Shown: positions 37,201 to 45,111 of the stretch, in pieces
Layout of the letters: every line of letters starts with the position of its first letter
Position numbering within the stretch: the stretch's first letter is position 1
Assembly (NCBI GenBank): GCA_035235625.1
Contig: CP141143.1
Coordinates: 41,525,178-41,589,177, forward strand
Source: Saururus chinensis
Taxonomy: Eukaryota > Streptophyta > Magnoliopsida > Piperales > Saururaceae
Direction: 5' to 3'
Length of the DNA stretch: 64,000 nt
Made by a program: the position numbers and the translations under genes
The notes under the pieces: model-generated
The model's database searches: none
Seen by the model: only the letters and a program-made list of their open reading frames with translations
What the model was told of the DNA's origin: nothing

Positions 37201-40200
37201 TGAAAAAAATGGAATGGCTATCTACCACAATCCTTCTGAAGGCATTTCTGGGTATGAGAGATGACATCACCAGCGTAATGGCACCTTACTCACCAGACAA
37301 CCCAGACCAAGAGAAGCCACAGTGAGTGACATAGATTATCTAGGTTGGAGGTGGTGATGGCGAGAAGATAAAATTTATAAACATTAATACTACCATAAAA
37401 CATAGAGGAATTTACTTGTAAGTCAACATGGAAAATTTTGCATATCTTCAGTCTTTTTGGCTTTTATGCATATGTTCAGGTCAATTCTATGATATCTTAA
37501 AATTGTCATAATGATATTATGGAATTGTTTTGATGATTTCATTGAATTCTGCAGCTTTGACCTGAGCAGATGTAAACCCCCTTCCAAATTACCAAATTCT
37601 ACAAATATGTTACTTCTTGAAAGTTTATGCTAAATAAAAAGAGATTCATGATTAATTAGTAAATGGATAACAATACAAAAGTTTCCAATTATTATTGATA
37701 TCTTCACCACGAGTGTTAATTCACATTTGTGTCTCTCTATGATGTACTACATAGTACAGACATAGAAGGGAATAACACATTAAATGTTGAAACTATTAAG
37801 TACTGTACTGATTGTATATGTAGCATCTAGCAAGAGAGGTACTAATTTCTAACACCGAAATTGACCAAAACAATTGACTACTTCCTTGGAATTTTTTCTG
37901 GGACTGTCACTGAGGTCTAAGATCTTGCCAAGACCGCAAACCCTGCCTTGAAATTTTGCAAGCAAATCCTGTCACTTTGCAATTGGCTCATTTAAATTAC
38001 CATTACACTACTAGTTCGTATTTACTAGAGGACACTCCATTGGTATATTTCCAGCATGCTTTCTAGCTGTCAATTTTTCAGATGCAGACTATATATTTTT
38101 ATTGAAGCAATAAAATTAAGTTGGCTTTAGCTAGAGGGATATGGTGAGAGAAGCTACCTAAGCTTTCAAACGTGTGGAAGATTACCGAGATCAGACTCAG
38201 TGAATGGAGAAAATTGTTTACTTTGTGTATTGGTGAGCATGGCCTGGCAAGTTGAAAATATTTGTCCTATCACAGATGATGGAGCAGCTTGACTCTGTCC
38301 AACTACTGTAGTGTGCTTATCTACGCATGTAATCTTATATTATATAGCCAATTGTCAAGATTCAAATCTGAGTTCTGATCTCTTTTGGTACTCTTAATTG
38401 TCTTTGGAAAATCTTTTATTTTTTATATTTCTTGTTTGAAATAGAAAATTGTTTTCTTTAAACATCTAATTCTTTTCAATCTTCAGGTACCTTGCTATGG
38501 TGCTATATCATGCCGGTGACATGACAGGGGCCATAATGCAGCAGCACAAGGAACTAATCATAAATGAGCGATGCCTTGGCTTGGACCATCCTGACACTGC
38601 ACACAGGCATAAATTTTCTCTTTGAGATTTTCCATATTTTGTTACTTTCTTGGCATCGCTCAAGAAATATGGACCACTTATCTCTTGCAAAATTTCATGC
38701 AGCTATGGTAACATGGCCCTCTTCTATCATGGCCTTAATCAAACAGAACTGGCACTACGTCATATGTCTCGGACTTTACTCCTCCTTGGTTTATCGTGTG
38801 GTCCCGATCATCCTGATGTTGCTGCAACATTTATTAATGTGGCAATGATGTATCAAGACATCGGAAAAATGAATATTGCATTGCGTTATTTACAAGAAGC
38901 CTTGAAAAAAAATGAGCGGCTTCTTGGAAAGGAGCATATTCAAACGGCAGTTTGTTATCATGCTCTAGCCATTGCCTTCAACTGTATGGGTGCTTACAAG
39001 CTCTCTATCCAGGCAAGTATCTCTGTCACTTAGCAATATTCATTTTTATTCCCTGTTTGATCCAATATTTCTGTTTGACAGCATGAGAAAAAAACTTATG
39101 ATGTACTTGTGAAACAACTTGGGGAGGAGGACTCAAGGACACGTGATTCACAGACTTGGATAAAGACATTTCAAATGCGTGACCTTCAGGTACATATAAA
39201 ACTAATTACATTGTGAATTTGGGATGTGAAGGTTGCCTTGCTAATTTTTGTTTGTGGGTCCTAGTAAACCAAAAATCTAGATGATATTAACCCTAGGAAA
39301 GATGTTCCGTAAATAGAGGCAAGCTACAAAGCACGGAATTTCAATATAGGCGCAGTATGTGTCGTATCTGTATCATATCCATATTTATATTGGATATGGC
39401 TGCCTCTGTGTGCTGCCTTTGATATCACACATTAATTATACATTACTTCATCAAATCCTCTCTAAGTAACGTGAACATTAAAGAAATACTGTATGACTTC
39501 GAAGTATGTACTTTCCGCCCAAAAGATCTAAGTAAAACTGTTTCAAACTAATATATTACTCTTATGGGATAACTTTCCCTGCGAAAATGAGGTATTTGTA
39601 ATTACATTTCAGACATATAGCTACACTTTTTATTATAATTAAGCTTTTTAATATATGAACTAACTGAGAATATACCTAAAAATAAATAAAGATTAGTATT
39701 TTAATATACTCATCCCCCGTATCATATCTTGATTTTTTTAAAATTGCTCTATCGTCATACCCGTATTGTATTGTGCCCGTGTTGTGTATCTGTATCTGTG
39801 CTTCCTTGGAGTCAAGTGATCACCATTAGTTGTTTTGAATGCAATATATTATGTCCTACATGGACAACTGCAGAAGCGCATGGGATCATGTCGGGATGTC
39901 TAGATGGTGTAGAGCAGAGAAGAACATTGATTTCTGAATTGAGAAAGAGGTTTCATTCTTGAATCCACAATCTTCCTTTGAATCCCTGAAGGATTTATAC
40001 AGAAAATTGGAGCTGAATCCACAGCTCTGGCTCAAGTCCATGAGCAAAACTCTAACAGAGATTTTTCTGAATTTCAAATTTCACACTCCTCTCATCCCTC
40101 CACCCACCTATTTATAGACTCTCCAAACAAATCGTAACTAACTCTGACAGCAACTAACTGATTATATACAAGTGATAGAAATACCCTCCTTTATACTAAT

Positions 40201-43200
40201 GATGACTCAAATAACATGTGAATGACAGAAATACCATTTTCTTTCACCAACACAGTTACTCACTAAACACTGTGAACAGCAGCATGTAGAAATGTAGGAA
40301 CTGACTAAACTTATAGCAAATGGACTGAATTAGAAGACTTAATATATTTATGTGCTATGTCCAAGTACTAATAAACAAGAACAGGCATAGGCTTCTTATT
40401 TTTGGGAAAATTAGCACGAATGTACGCACATTGTGCATGTAAATACAAATTTGTTAAAAAAATAAAATAAATTAGAGATGAAATATGTATAGAACAAAAG
40501 TCTCTTTGCACGCGATAATTAAATTACATGCTTCAAAATCATAATGATCATAAGATATATGCCCATATGATAATAAACATTATTCCAGCCCAAATACATT
40601 CTTAGTAGGCAACTGCAAGTCCAAATCTCGTGGGCTTAATAGAGAGAACATTGGTGTCGAAGGATTTCACCCCAAACTGGCGCCAAAGTTGTGTAATAAA
40701 GAAAAAAAATAAAAAAATATTATTGAGAACCGTGTTGTATGCTGGGACTCATAAAAAAGTTTGAGGAAACATACGCATGTGGGGTCTCTTTTGATAGAGC
40801 CCGTGAAGAGCTTTCCAATGGTACCAAGAATATGCGAATTTGAGTTTGAAAATGCAAGATATAACCTTATAAATTTAAAAATGGCACAATATAACATGTG
40901 ACAGCCATCTAAAACAATATCATGAAGTAGGTAGTCAACGTAAAGAATTTTACTTAAATATACCAAACCACATGTGCATTAAAATTTTTGAGGACGTTAT
41001 TGGAAATGTGAGGTCAATGTAGGGAGTTTGGAAAAAATCTATCGTCACTGCTTTATATAGTAGTATAATTATGAAGCTGAATGCTAGACTAAGATTGAGA
41101 ACTTTTGGCGGATAATAAAGAAGCAGTTTATGTGTAGAAAACAAGAAAATTTCACTTGTTTTTGGTGGATTTATTTATGCGGAAATAAGGCAGAACAAGC
41201 GTTCAATTTAGACTTTTAGTGATCTTTAGTGTGATGAGTTGTGAAATGTCACCTGAAATGTAGTGTTTTGTCTGGGGTATCCTCTCTTTAAAAGAAGTGC
41301 TCCAAGTGACAAAACCCATTGGAAGTGTTCACATTGGCAAGGTTCAGATGCATGAGCTATTTTAGCTTTATGTGTAATCTTGGAATCCAGTTAGGCAGAT
41401 GTCAGAACAAGCTCTTGTCCTTGCCCATGGCCAAGTTAGGTAGACTTCTTTTCATTTTATTATTTTGAAAAGGGCTCATGCCCTCCCAACCAATTAGGCA
41501 GACATTTTTACTCACTTGGTTGTGAGATGGACATCTTTGTCACCAAATAGGAAAGTGGATTGTGGAGGGCAATGGGCATAAAGTTCTTTAGTTAATTCAG
41601 ATTCCTTTGGAGGTTCTTAAGGCCCAAAGCTTGAAGTTTGTGAAATTATTAAGAGAAGCCTGTATATTGATAATCAGTCTAATGCTTGCCTAATGTTTCT
41701 GGCCCATGTATTCAGCCCATAGCATAGTCGATTTGGGGCCCCATTCTGTGTCTGTGTAATTGATTCAATAAAGACCTAATTCATTAATAGAAATATTTTT
41801 TAGGAGCCTAATTTAAATAGGAAAGGAGCTTGTAAAGAAGATGGTGGTGGAATGCAATTGCGTGTGGACAGTTTTGTGGAGGATTGATGGAGAACAGTTT
41901 TTTGCTGCCTAAATCAGTCAACTAATATGTAAAGTGGCTGGATTGAGGGAACATAAATTAGAAGGATAATCCATGTACGAAACGGAATGTGCATTAAGTG
42001 CTTGAGAATGTTGACTGAACCAAAGTATTGTGGAATCCGGATTATGGGAAAGGTGAAGCAGCTTAAATCAGAAAATATTCTATTGGGAAAGGATGAGGAG
42101 GTATTGAATTGAACTTTTCAAAGGATTGGAAGCCAGCCACAGCCTACAATATGGATTTCAAACAAGAAGGGTCGGGATTCAGCCTTCTAGAAGGATTAAT
42201 TAGAAGAGTCCCTAGAAAAAAGGCTTATCTTGGAGGATTCCTGCATAAATACGGGTAGAATTTGACCAACTTGATCATGCTTATTTGCTGGGGAATTTCA
42301 CTATTAGTTTCCTTTTATGTAGGAGTTCTTTTTGTACTCCTATTTTTATGTCCATCTCAAAGTTCAATAAAATTAGTAGAAGAATTAGTAAGGGTTATCT
42401 TTGGCGGGAAAGGCAATATTTATCAAATACACAAGTTGTTTCCTGCTTTAATTCTTTAGTTACTGAGGCCTCGTGCTCAGTCAGAGGTGGATATACGGAC
42501 CAAGGAATTGCTTGTAGGTAGGGCTTGTGTTGAGGGAGCAACATATTTGTAAAATCCTTTTGGGCTGTATGGCCAGATGTACAATAGTAGAAGTTGATGA
42601 GTACCACTCTGTGACAAATGCAATCTAGAAATTCTAACAAGGGAAGCCCAGAGTTTCTTAGCGCATTTTCCCATCAAACCAATTATAGGAAACAGACACG
42701 TGATTATGTAGGTTACAACCTGAGAAGCTTGTAACATAAATAGAGTATAAAAGAATTAGGGATATAAGGAAACAAGTTTTCATTCATCGGTTAGAACCTC
42801 TTCTTCAATGGTGTTCCAATAAATTGTTTGTAGACCTTTGAAATAAGCAATGCGTACTTTTGATGGAAACAGTTGCTAACTTAACTCAGTCAACTAATAA
42901 TGAAGAACCTCGTGACTGGGGCTAACAAACTATAACCCCAACATTTTCATAATTACGTCAGAATTAGAAAAAAATAATCTGCCATCATTACTGTCATTAT
43001 AAAAAGAAGTAAACATCAAACAAAAACATTTATATGATGTAATGAAGCTGATTGTATTTTTTCCCATGTTATTTGTTAAGAATATCTACTCTGCATGTTT
43101 TATGTATTTGTTAGTAATTTTGTCTTCCCCACATAATCTTATTTTCTTATTGGTTAGGCCTTCACTTAGTGAGGGCAATATAGTCGGTTCTTATTATTGG

Positions 43201-44872
43201 TGACCTAAGCATATTAGAGGCTGGTTGAACCTCTATTGTATTATCTTCTCTTTCACTATTTCAAGACGGAGTTCTTCCCCTCTTTCAAACCCTAGTTGTC
43301 TTAATTCTCCGAATGAGATAAGATTACATGGGAAGGAGAAAACTTCGCCACATTAATAAAAACATGCTACAAATGACTTAAACAAATACATAAAGACAAG
43401 CAGATCAAATACTCTTCTAACATTATTGACCAACAATATAAAAATAACCATGAATTTTGCTAGTCATCTGTAACGTATCAGAAGCCCGGTCCTAGTGCTT
43501 CTGTAATTGGTTTAATTGTAGGTCATTCTCACGTTTTACTTTTTAGAGGTGGCTTTTGGTGTTGCTATTAGCTTTGCTGATTTCAGACTCCTCCATATTG
43601 AAGCTAATACTGGGCAATGTTTGTTTACCTCTTCCTTCTTTGTTAAGGTAAATGCTCATAAGCAAAAAGGGCAAGCAGTGGATGCTGCTTCTACTCAAAA
43701 GGCTATTGATATCTTGAAGGTATTGTGAATTCTATGTTTTACTTTGTTGACAGATTGGAATAATAGAAAAAATATTTTATCCAAAGTTAGTGGTAAATTT
43801 GGTGCCTTTTCACCGAATAGTTCACAACTTTTTCATTCTTGAAGGAAATTTTAAGGCATCTATGAATTTCATTTGCTTTAAACAAATTAATTGTCCACAG
43901 TTCTAGTCATTGCTTCCTTCTCTACAACAATGTTTACCCTTCAGGTGTGGTTTGAGACTAATGGGGCAAAATTTTTTTTCATGAAATTTCAAATTTTCAG
44001 ACTTTTGGAGTATGGAGTAAAATGGCACTGAACATTCTAGGGGTTCAATGGGTGACCGTAAATACAACTTGCTAATTTTCAATGGGATAATTATTGTTCT
44101 ACACCACTTTTTGTCCAACAAAACTTTACACCAGGTTTTGATTGGACAGAGAAAACCCTACACCACTTTTTGTCATGTGAGACCCCATTTTTTTCTGTCC
44201 AATCAAAGCATGGTGTCAGGTTTTGTTGAACAAAAAGTGGTGTAGGGTTATAATGGCCCTATTGCAGTCTGTATTTGTTCAATCCCCTCGTAGGTCCCCA
44301 CATCTGTGCTGGAAAGAGAAACCAGTAAAGAACAGAAAATTCCTTCCATGATGCGATATGTGAATATTAGTCTTAGACATTACTTGATTATGATATTCTG
44401 AATACAGGCTCACCCAGATCTGATACAAGCATTCCAGGCAGCAGCAGGTGGATCTGCTAATCCGGGGTCAACAGTCAATAGGTCCCTTAGTGCTTCTCTA
44501 ATTGGTGAAACTTTTTCTCCTCGAGGGAGGGGATTTGATGAGCGCGCTGCTCGTGCTGCTGCTGAAGTGAGGAAGAAAGCTGCAGCCAAAGGGTTGCTGG
44601 TACGGTCTCATCGCAGTGCTCCAGTCCAACCAGTTTCTCCGCTTACACAGCTTCTCAACATCATCAACTCTGGGGCAGCCTCCAGTGCTGAAGGAGAAGA
44701 GCAAGCTCTTGAACAAAAGGAAAAAGTTGTTACTCCCGTTGAAAATGGAGTATTAGTTGCCAAAGCAAATGAACCCAATGAAAATCAGGAGGCAGCGCCA
44801 GTTGGATTGGGTACTGGATTGGCTTCTTTAGATTCTAAGAAGCAGAAGCAAAAAGCAAAGGCTGTAGCATGA
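3430..44872 (+). CDS. FMT: FRIENDLY / clustered mitochondria (CLU) protein, 3' 19 exons (5' part outside window)
   Basis: The spliced product matches the C-terminal two thirds of plant FRIENDLY (CLU family), a cytosolic protein needed for normal mitochondrial distribution and contact; relatives are implicated in binding mRNAs for mitochondrial proteins. Exons: 3430-3835, 3922-4026, 4117-4235, 15331-15439, 15534-15659, 20553-20687, 20774-20944, 24464-24550, 24727-24858, 34293-34457, 34538-34606, 34718-34876, 34984-35040, 35121-35161, 38487-38606, 38703-39012, 39082-39189, 43648-43719, 44408-44872. All joins keep frame and no stop occurs before TGA 44870-44872. The order is the later part of the CLU region, the eIF3-p135-like region, TPR repeats and an Ala/Lys-rich tail. 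About 984 residues are coded here; the family is near 1,400, so the N-terminus lies left of the window. The first base at 3430 completes an Arg codon from an unseen exon. It groups with FRIENDLY rather than the REC paralogues because the TPR part reads [18 protein letters not shown]. Confidence 0.93.
4236..4858. other. Start of the 11-kb FMT intron
   Basis: T-rich intron sequence following the GTGATT donor. I see no coding, RNA or transposon signature in it. Confidence 0.5.
4859..5190 (+). pseudogene. ndhD: Plastid ndhD fragment (NUPT) in FMT intron
   Basis: About 330 bases translate as part of plastid NDH subunit 4: [12 protein letters not shown], then [19 protein letters not shown] and [13 protein letters not shown], an in-frame TGA (5028-5030) where the family has an Arg codon, then [20 protein letters not shown] and [20 protein letters not shown]. 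The stop fits a CGA-to-TGA change. A Lys codon is lost near 5175 and similarity ends at RLYS (about 5190). It is plastid ndhD, not mitochondrial nad4, because these motifs are specific to the plastid protein. It lacks both ends and lies within an intron, so it is non-functional nuclear DNA of plastid origin. Confidence 0.88.
5242..5357. repeat. Perfect 20-base inverted repeat with 76-base loop
   Basis: GGCCAGAAACCATTGAATAT (5242-5261) is the exact reverse complement of 5338-5357, so the transcript could fold into a stem. It follows the ndhD fragment directly. No match to a named element or microRNA is recognised. Confidence 0.8.
5358..6460. other. Intron sequence, unassigned
   Basis: A short open frame (5341-5457) reads [20 protein letters not shown] and looks coding-like, but I do not recognise it and it ends in a stop. 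The rest is AT-rich with no clear feature; GTGCACACT-type repeats occur near 6080-6120. Confidence 0.4.
6460..9060 (-). mobile_element. Possible degenerate LTR element (LTR pair about 6460-6715 and 8770-9055)
   Basis: Two purine-rich then AT-rich stretches resemble each other over their central parts: GCATACATTTGCTTATACAG at 6567 and GCATACATCTGTTTATATAG at 8877, both followed by a similar ...TCCTA(T/C)TCTAATTA. They lie about 2.3 kb apart in the same orientation, as LTRs of one old element would. The interior (6716-8770) shows no recognisable polyprotein; short open frames in it are not conserved. Orientation and ends are uncertain. Confidence 0.4.
9061..12109. other. Intron sequence, unassigned
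   Basis: About 3 kb of intron with scattered short open frames and no recognised domain. A 17-base near-identical direct repeat (TGAAATATCTTAGATAT type) occurs near 11306 and 11386. A CT run (about 12097-12110) precedes the LTR element. Confidence 0.4.
12110..12476 (+). repeat. 5' LTR
   Basis: It starts TGTTATGACCC and ends ...GATCTACAAGA just before the primer-binding site. The partner copy ends in ACAACA, so this copy probably lost its CA end by one substitution. Confidence 0.85.
13275..13570 (+). pseudogene. Captured importin-5 (karyopherin beta-3) fragment inside LTR element
   Basis: Translated pieces match plant importin-5, a nuclear import receptor built of HEAT repeats: [16 protein letters not shown] (13275-13322), then in another frame [47 protein letters not shown] and DIEDDPA, then in a third frame [17 protein letters not shown] (ending about 13570). 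The last piece is the acidic loop typical of importin-5. Compared with the family there are frameshifts, about five residues lost after SGQEA and about 47 residues lost between ELAGT and MRKLP. It cannot make a working receptor. The flanking interior (12491-13274 and 13571-13948) is not recognised. Confidence 0.8.
13949..14327 (+). repeat. 3' LTR
   Basis: It starts TGTTATGACCC and ends ...GATCTACAACA. It has a short extra segment (TTAATCTTCTGG) near 14142 compared with the 5' LTR. It is followed by CTCTC, the candidate target duplication. Confidence 0.85.
14333..15330. other. End of 11-kb intron, nothing recognised
   Basis: AT-rich intron sequence ending in a normal acceptor (TTATTACCAG). 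No coding or transposon signature is seen. Confidence 0.5.
15331..15659 (+). CDS. FMT: FMT exons d-e
   Basis: Exon 15331-15439 completes the Arg codon split across the 11-kb intron and reads [16 protein letters not shown], then [15 protein letters not shown], the end of the CLU region. After a 94-base intron, exon 15534-15659 codes a low-conservation linker (AETAERSKS to MCSESK). Both introns are GT-AG. Frame continuity across 11,095 bases of intron, with conserved residues on both sides, is strong evidence that the transposons between are spliced out. Confidence 0.92.
15660..16440. other. Intron sequence with a tandem duplication
   Basis: The only structure seen is the 114-base tandem duplication described separately (15973-16187). 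The rest is AT-rich intron. Confidence 0.5.
15973..16187. repeat. Tandem duplication, about 114-base unit, two copies
   Basis: The segment starting CAAAATTGATGTGGTTATCT at 15973 recurs at 16087 and both continue through ATCAGGGCTTTTAT and AAATTTATTAGCCAGGTATC to GTGGCATTT. The copies differ by substitutions and a short gap. They lie within an intron. Confidence 0.85.
17300..17930 (-). pseudogene. Integrase fragment (gypsy)
   Basis: The minus strand shows [20 protein letters not shown] then [12 protein letters not shown] and [20 protein letters not shown], the catalytic core of a gypsy integrase up to the second conserved Asp region. Stops follow in the next part, so it is broken. Confidence 0.8.
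18000..19160 (-). pseudogene. Reverse transcriptase-RNase H fragment (gypsy)
   Basis: Fragments in several minus frames match gypsy RT and RNase H: the RT segment around the catalytic site (about 18780-19140) and the RNase H segment with the tethered polymerase region (about 18000-18500). The parallel copy at 32300-33600 keeps longer frames ([20 protein letters not shown]) and confirms the assignment. Confidence 0.7.
19531..20552. other. Intron sequence, nothing recognised
   Basis: AT-rich DNA between the gypsy remnant and FMT exon f. No coding or repeat signature is seen. Confidence 0.5.
20553..20944 (+). CDS. FMT: FMT exons f-g
   Basis: Exon 20553-20687 (45 codons) ends FNLAGSQE, and exon 20774-20944 (57 codons) starts EIAADEEAV and continues through [31 protein letters not shown] and IGK. 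This is the conserved segment that leads into the eIF3-p135-like region. The intron between is 86 bases, GT-AG, phase 0. A decayed copy of the 3' end of the second exon and its donor lies about 570 bases downstream. Confidence 0.92.
21480..21745 (+). pseudogene. Decayed copy of FMT exon-g end plus following intron
   Basis: TCATGCTCATGGAACTAATG at 21480, then TTGGGAAGGTGAATTGCTTA, copies the exon end and donor at 20909-20960 (TCATGCTCATGGAATTAATG, then ATTGGGAAGGTATGTTGCTT). The likeness continues into intron sequence: TCTCTGCTGGA(A/C)AGAG, the ATTTTGTATG(T/C)AA stretch and TGTTCCATAG(T/C)CAC. It is a partial segmental duplication without the exon's acceptor, so it should not be spliced in as an exon. 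Confidence 0.8.
22430..22700. repeat. Minisatellite-like GATATTGCAAT-type repeats
   Basis: Short variants of ATCTATACTGC, TTGGTATCTAAATTGC and GATTGGTAGATATTGTAATC recur. The last, with AGCAAAGATTGC, is present twice in tandem near 22580-22645. Confidence 0.7.
24000..24380. repeat. Tandem duplication, about 189-base unit
   Basis: GATCCATAATGCTCTTTAAA at 24000 and GATCCAAGATGCTCTTTAGA at 24189 begin two similar units that both include CCAAGTCAT, GAAGAAGCAAAAGTAATCAT and an ending ATGAGCTT-GAATACA. They end about 80 bases before FMT exon h. Confidence 0.85.
24464..24858 (+). CDS. FMT: FMT exons h-i
   Basis: Exon 24464-24550 (29 codons) reads [20 protein letters not shown] and then the conserved RSAKHILK. 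Exon 24727-24858 (44 codons) reads [20 protein letters not shown], then CFFGDV, and ends in a Lys-rich QKK. Both lie in the eIF3-p135-like region and are separated by a 176-base GT-AG intron, phase 0. The following intron is 9.4 kb and loaded with transposons. Confidence 0.92.
24859..25011. other. Intron sequence after FMT exon i
   Basis: Plain T-rich intron after the GTTATTTG donor. Confidence 0.5.
25012..25632. mobile_element. Stowaway-like inverted-repeat element
   Basis: The ends are inverted repeats: CTCCCTCCAT...TTAATAGTC at 25012-25036 and GACTATTAAAAAATGGAGGG AG at 25611-25632. CTCCCTCC is the classic end of Stowaway/mariner-type elements. TA follows the right end and TA-containing sequence (GATATT) precedes the left, so the TA target duplication is only partly clear. 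At about 620 bases it is longer than most MITEs. The inner open frames are not recognised. Confidence 0.65.
25633..26108. other. Intron sequence between two transposons
   Basis: T-rich sequence with no recognised feature up to the GATTA target site at 26104-26108. Confidence 0.5.
26109..26450 (+). repeat. 5' LTR of nested gypsy element
   Basis: It starts TGTTATGGACC and ends ATACAACA, just before the primer-binding site (26451-26464). It is 342 bases and preceded by GATTA. Confidence 0.88.
26465..26980 (+). pseudogene. RT end and RNase H fragment (gypsy)
   Basis: Pieces in several frames match the end of gypsy RT and RNase [21 protein letters not shown], a DLFFSKV-like stretch, [12 protein letters not shown] and [10 protein letters not shown], the last being the conserved end of RNase H. 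Frequent stops show decay. Confidence 0.8.
27255..28400 (+). mobile_element. LINE (non-LTR retrotransposon) fragment nested in gypsy integrase
   Basis: Broken frames match a plant LINE reverse transcriptase: [30 protein letters not shown], a palm segment near [12 protein letters not shown] (27810-27850, where the usual catalytic FADD motif is FAND) and the later [20 protein letters not shown] (27990-28060). [10 protein letters not shown]-like end is at about 28330. It lacks the endonuclease part, so it is 5'-truncated as LINEs often are. The catalytic Asp-Asp pair is altered (AND), so it is dead. Confidence 0.8.
28201..28234. repeat. (TA)n microsatellite
   Basis: An uninterrupted TA run of 17 units inside the LINE fragment. 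Confidence 0.95.
29480..29820 (+). repeat. 3' LTR of nested gypsy element
   Basis: It starts TATTATGGACC and ends ATACAAAA, each end with one base changed from the TG...CA rule. It is 341 bases and followed by GATTA. Confidence 0.88.
29826..30679. other. Intron DNA with purine-rich LTR-like part and short tandem repeat
   Basis: 30180-30290 is GA-rich (GAGAGAGAGAGAG). It is followed by AATTACAACGATTAGGCC and AT-rich DNA, the look of a plant LTR, but no partner is identified. A 32-base unit starting TTGATGCAACAGATTTACA is present twice (30565 and 30597). No coding sequence is seen. Confidence 0.5.
31452..31990 (-). pseudogene. Integrase fragment (gypsy)
   Basis: Frames on the minus strand read [20 protein letters not shown] (31686-31871), [14 protein letters not shown] and then [20 protein letters not shown] (31452-31682), the central and late parts of the integrase core. 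The parts overlap in different frames, so it is broken. Confidence 0.85.
32317..32577 (-). pseudogene. RNase H fragment (gypsy)
   Basis: The minus frame reads [20 protein letters not shown] then [20 protein letters not shown] and [10 protein letters not shown], the C-terminal part of gypsy RNase H with the NxxADALSR-like end changed to APNALSQ. Confidence 0.85.
32954..33166 (-). pseudogene. Reverse transcriptase fragment (gypsy)
   Basis: The minus frame reads [20 protein letters not shown], then [16 protein letters not shown] and FLGYVVS, the RT palm end and start of the tether. The catalytic YVDD-type motif is FND here, so the second Asp is kept and the first altered. Upstream RT parts (to 33600) are in other frames. 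Confidence 0.85.
34293..35161 (+). CDS. FMT: FMT exons j-n (eIF3-p135-like region to start of TPRs)
   Basis: Five short exons (34293-34457, 34538-34606, 34718-34876, 34984-35040, 35121-35161) are separated by introns of 80-111 bases. Key stretches are [64 protein letters not shown] and [19 protein letters not shown], the last being the first TPR helices. The final exon is only 41 bases ([13 protein letters not shown] plus two bases). With the next exon it gives a Lys codon where relatives usually have Arg (CCRYLAM). Introns are GT-AG. Confidence 0.92.
35162..38486. other. FMT intron, 3.3 kb, nothing recognised
   Basis: AT-rich intron with chance open frames. No transposon protein, LTR pair or RNA gene is seen. 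The donor is AA|GTAAGA and the acceptor is TCTTCAG. Confidence 0.5.
38487..39189 (+). CDS. FMT: FMT exons o-q (TPR domain, with two GC-AG introns)
   Basis: Exon 38487-38606 reads [20 protein letters not shown] to GLDHPDTAH. Exon 38703-39012 reads [18 protein letters not shown] through [20 protein letters not shown] to YKLSIQ. Exon 39082-39189 reads [20 protein letters not shown] to MRDLQ. These are TPR repeats, probably a protein or RNA contact surface. The introns 38607-38702 (96 bases) and 39013-39081 (69 bases) start with GC (AG|GCATAA and AG|GCAAGT) and end in AG. Protein conservation on both sides fixes the joins, and no GT donor that keeps the protein is nearby. Confidence 0.92.
39190..43647. 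other. FMT intron, 4.5 kb, with possible solo LTR
   Basis: 39900-40280 looks like an LTR: it holds GAATCCACA twice and CTCAAGTCCATGAGCAAAAC, and resembles the LTR family at 30680 (CTCAAATCCATGAGCCAAGA). No ends or target duplication could be fixed. The rest (40300-43647) is AT-rich with no recognised gene. Confidence 0.45.
43648..44872 (+). CDS. FMT: FMT exons r-s and stop
   Basis: Exon 43648-43719 (24 codons) reads [20 protein letters not shown] then DILK. Exon 44408-44872 starts [15 protein letters not shown], contains the conserved [20 protein letters not shown] and a Leu-rich [12 protein letters not shown], and ends with a Gln/Lys-rich tail [11 protein letters not shown] before TGA. The intron between is 688 bases, GT-AG, and contains a hairpin MITE. 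The basic Ala-rich tail is typical of FRIENDLY proteins; the last 60 residues are variable. Confidence 0.92.
43720..44082. other. FMT intron before MITE
   Basis: T-rich intron; nothing recognised. Confidence 0.4.
44083..44260. mobile_element. Hairpin MITE in last FMT intron
   Basis: Left part CTACACCACTTTTTGTCCAA (44099 on) and right part ending AACAAAAAGTGGTGTAG (44229-44245) are inverted copies. The pairing continues inward: CCAGGTTTTGATTGGACAG against CTGTCCAATCAAAGCATGG. The left arm is repeated in the middle (CCCTACACCACTTTTTGTC), so several folds are possible. It ends about 150 bases before the last FMT exon. The family is not named; TA- or 8-base target duplications are not clear. Confidence 0.75.
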
Positions 44873-45111
44873 ATCTATAAATAATATAGATACAGAAACT
44901 TGCGGCGGAAATTTTTTTCTCCTCTCGCTGAGAGGTTGACTCCGTGGCACACAGTTTTTGGAAGTGTAGTATTCACTTGCGCAGAACATTTTTCCTTTTA
45001 TCTTCATGCTTTAGTCAAACACACAGTTCTGATCCTGAGGTGACTTATTCTTACAACTGTAGGGAATAGTTTTGGTGAGAATCAGTTTATATGATAATGG
45101 TGTAAAATGAA

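Noticed and set aside
38564-38848. 94-codon open frame overlapping FMT exons o and p
   Set aside because: It reads in a different frame through an intron; the conserved TPR frame explains the region.
44498-44716. Minus-strand open frame over the last FMT exon
   Set aside because: It is the shadow of a well-conserved coding exon on the + strand.
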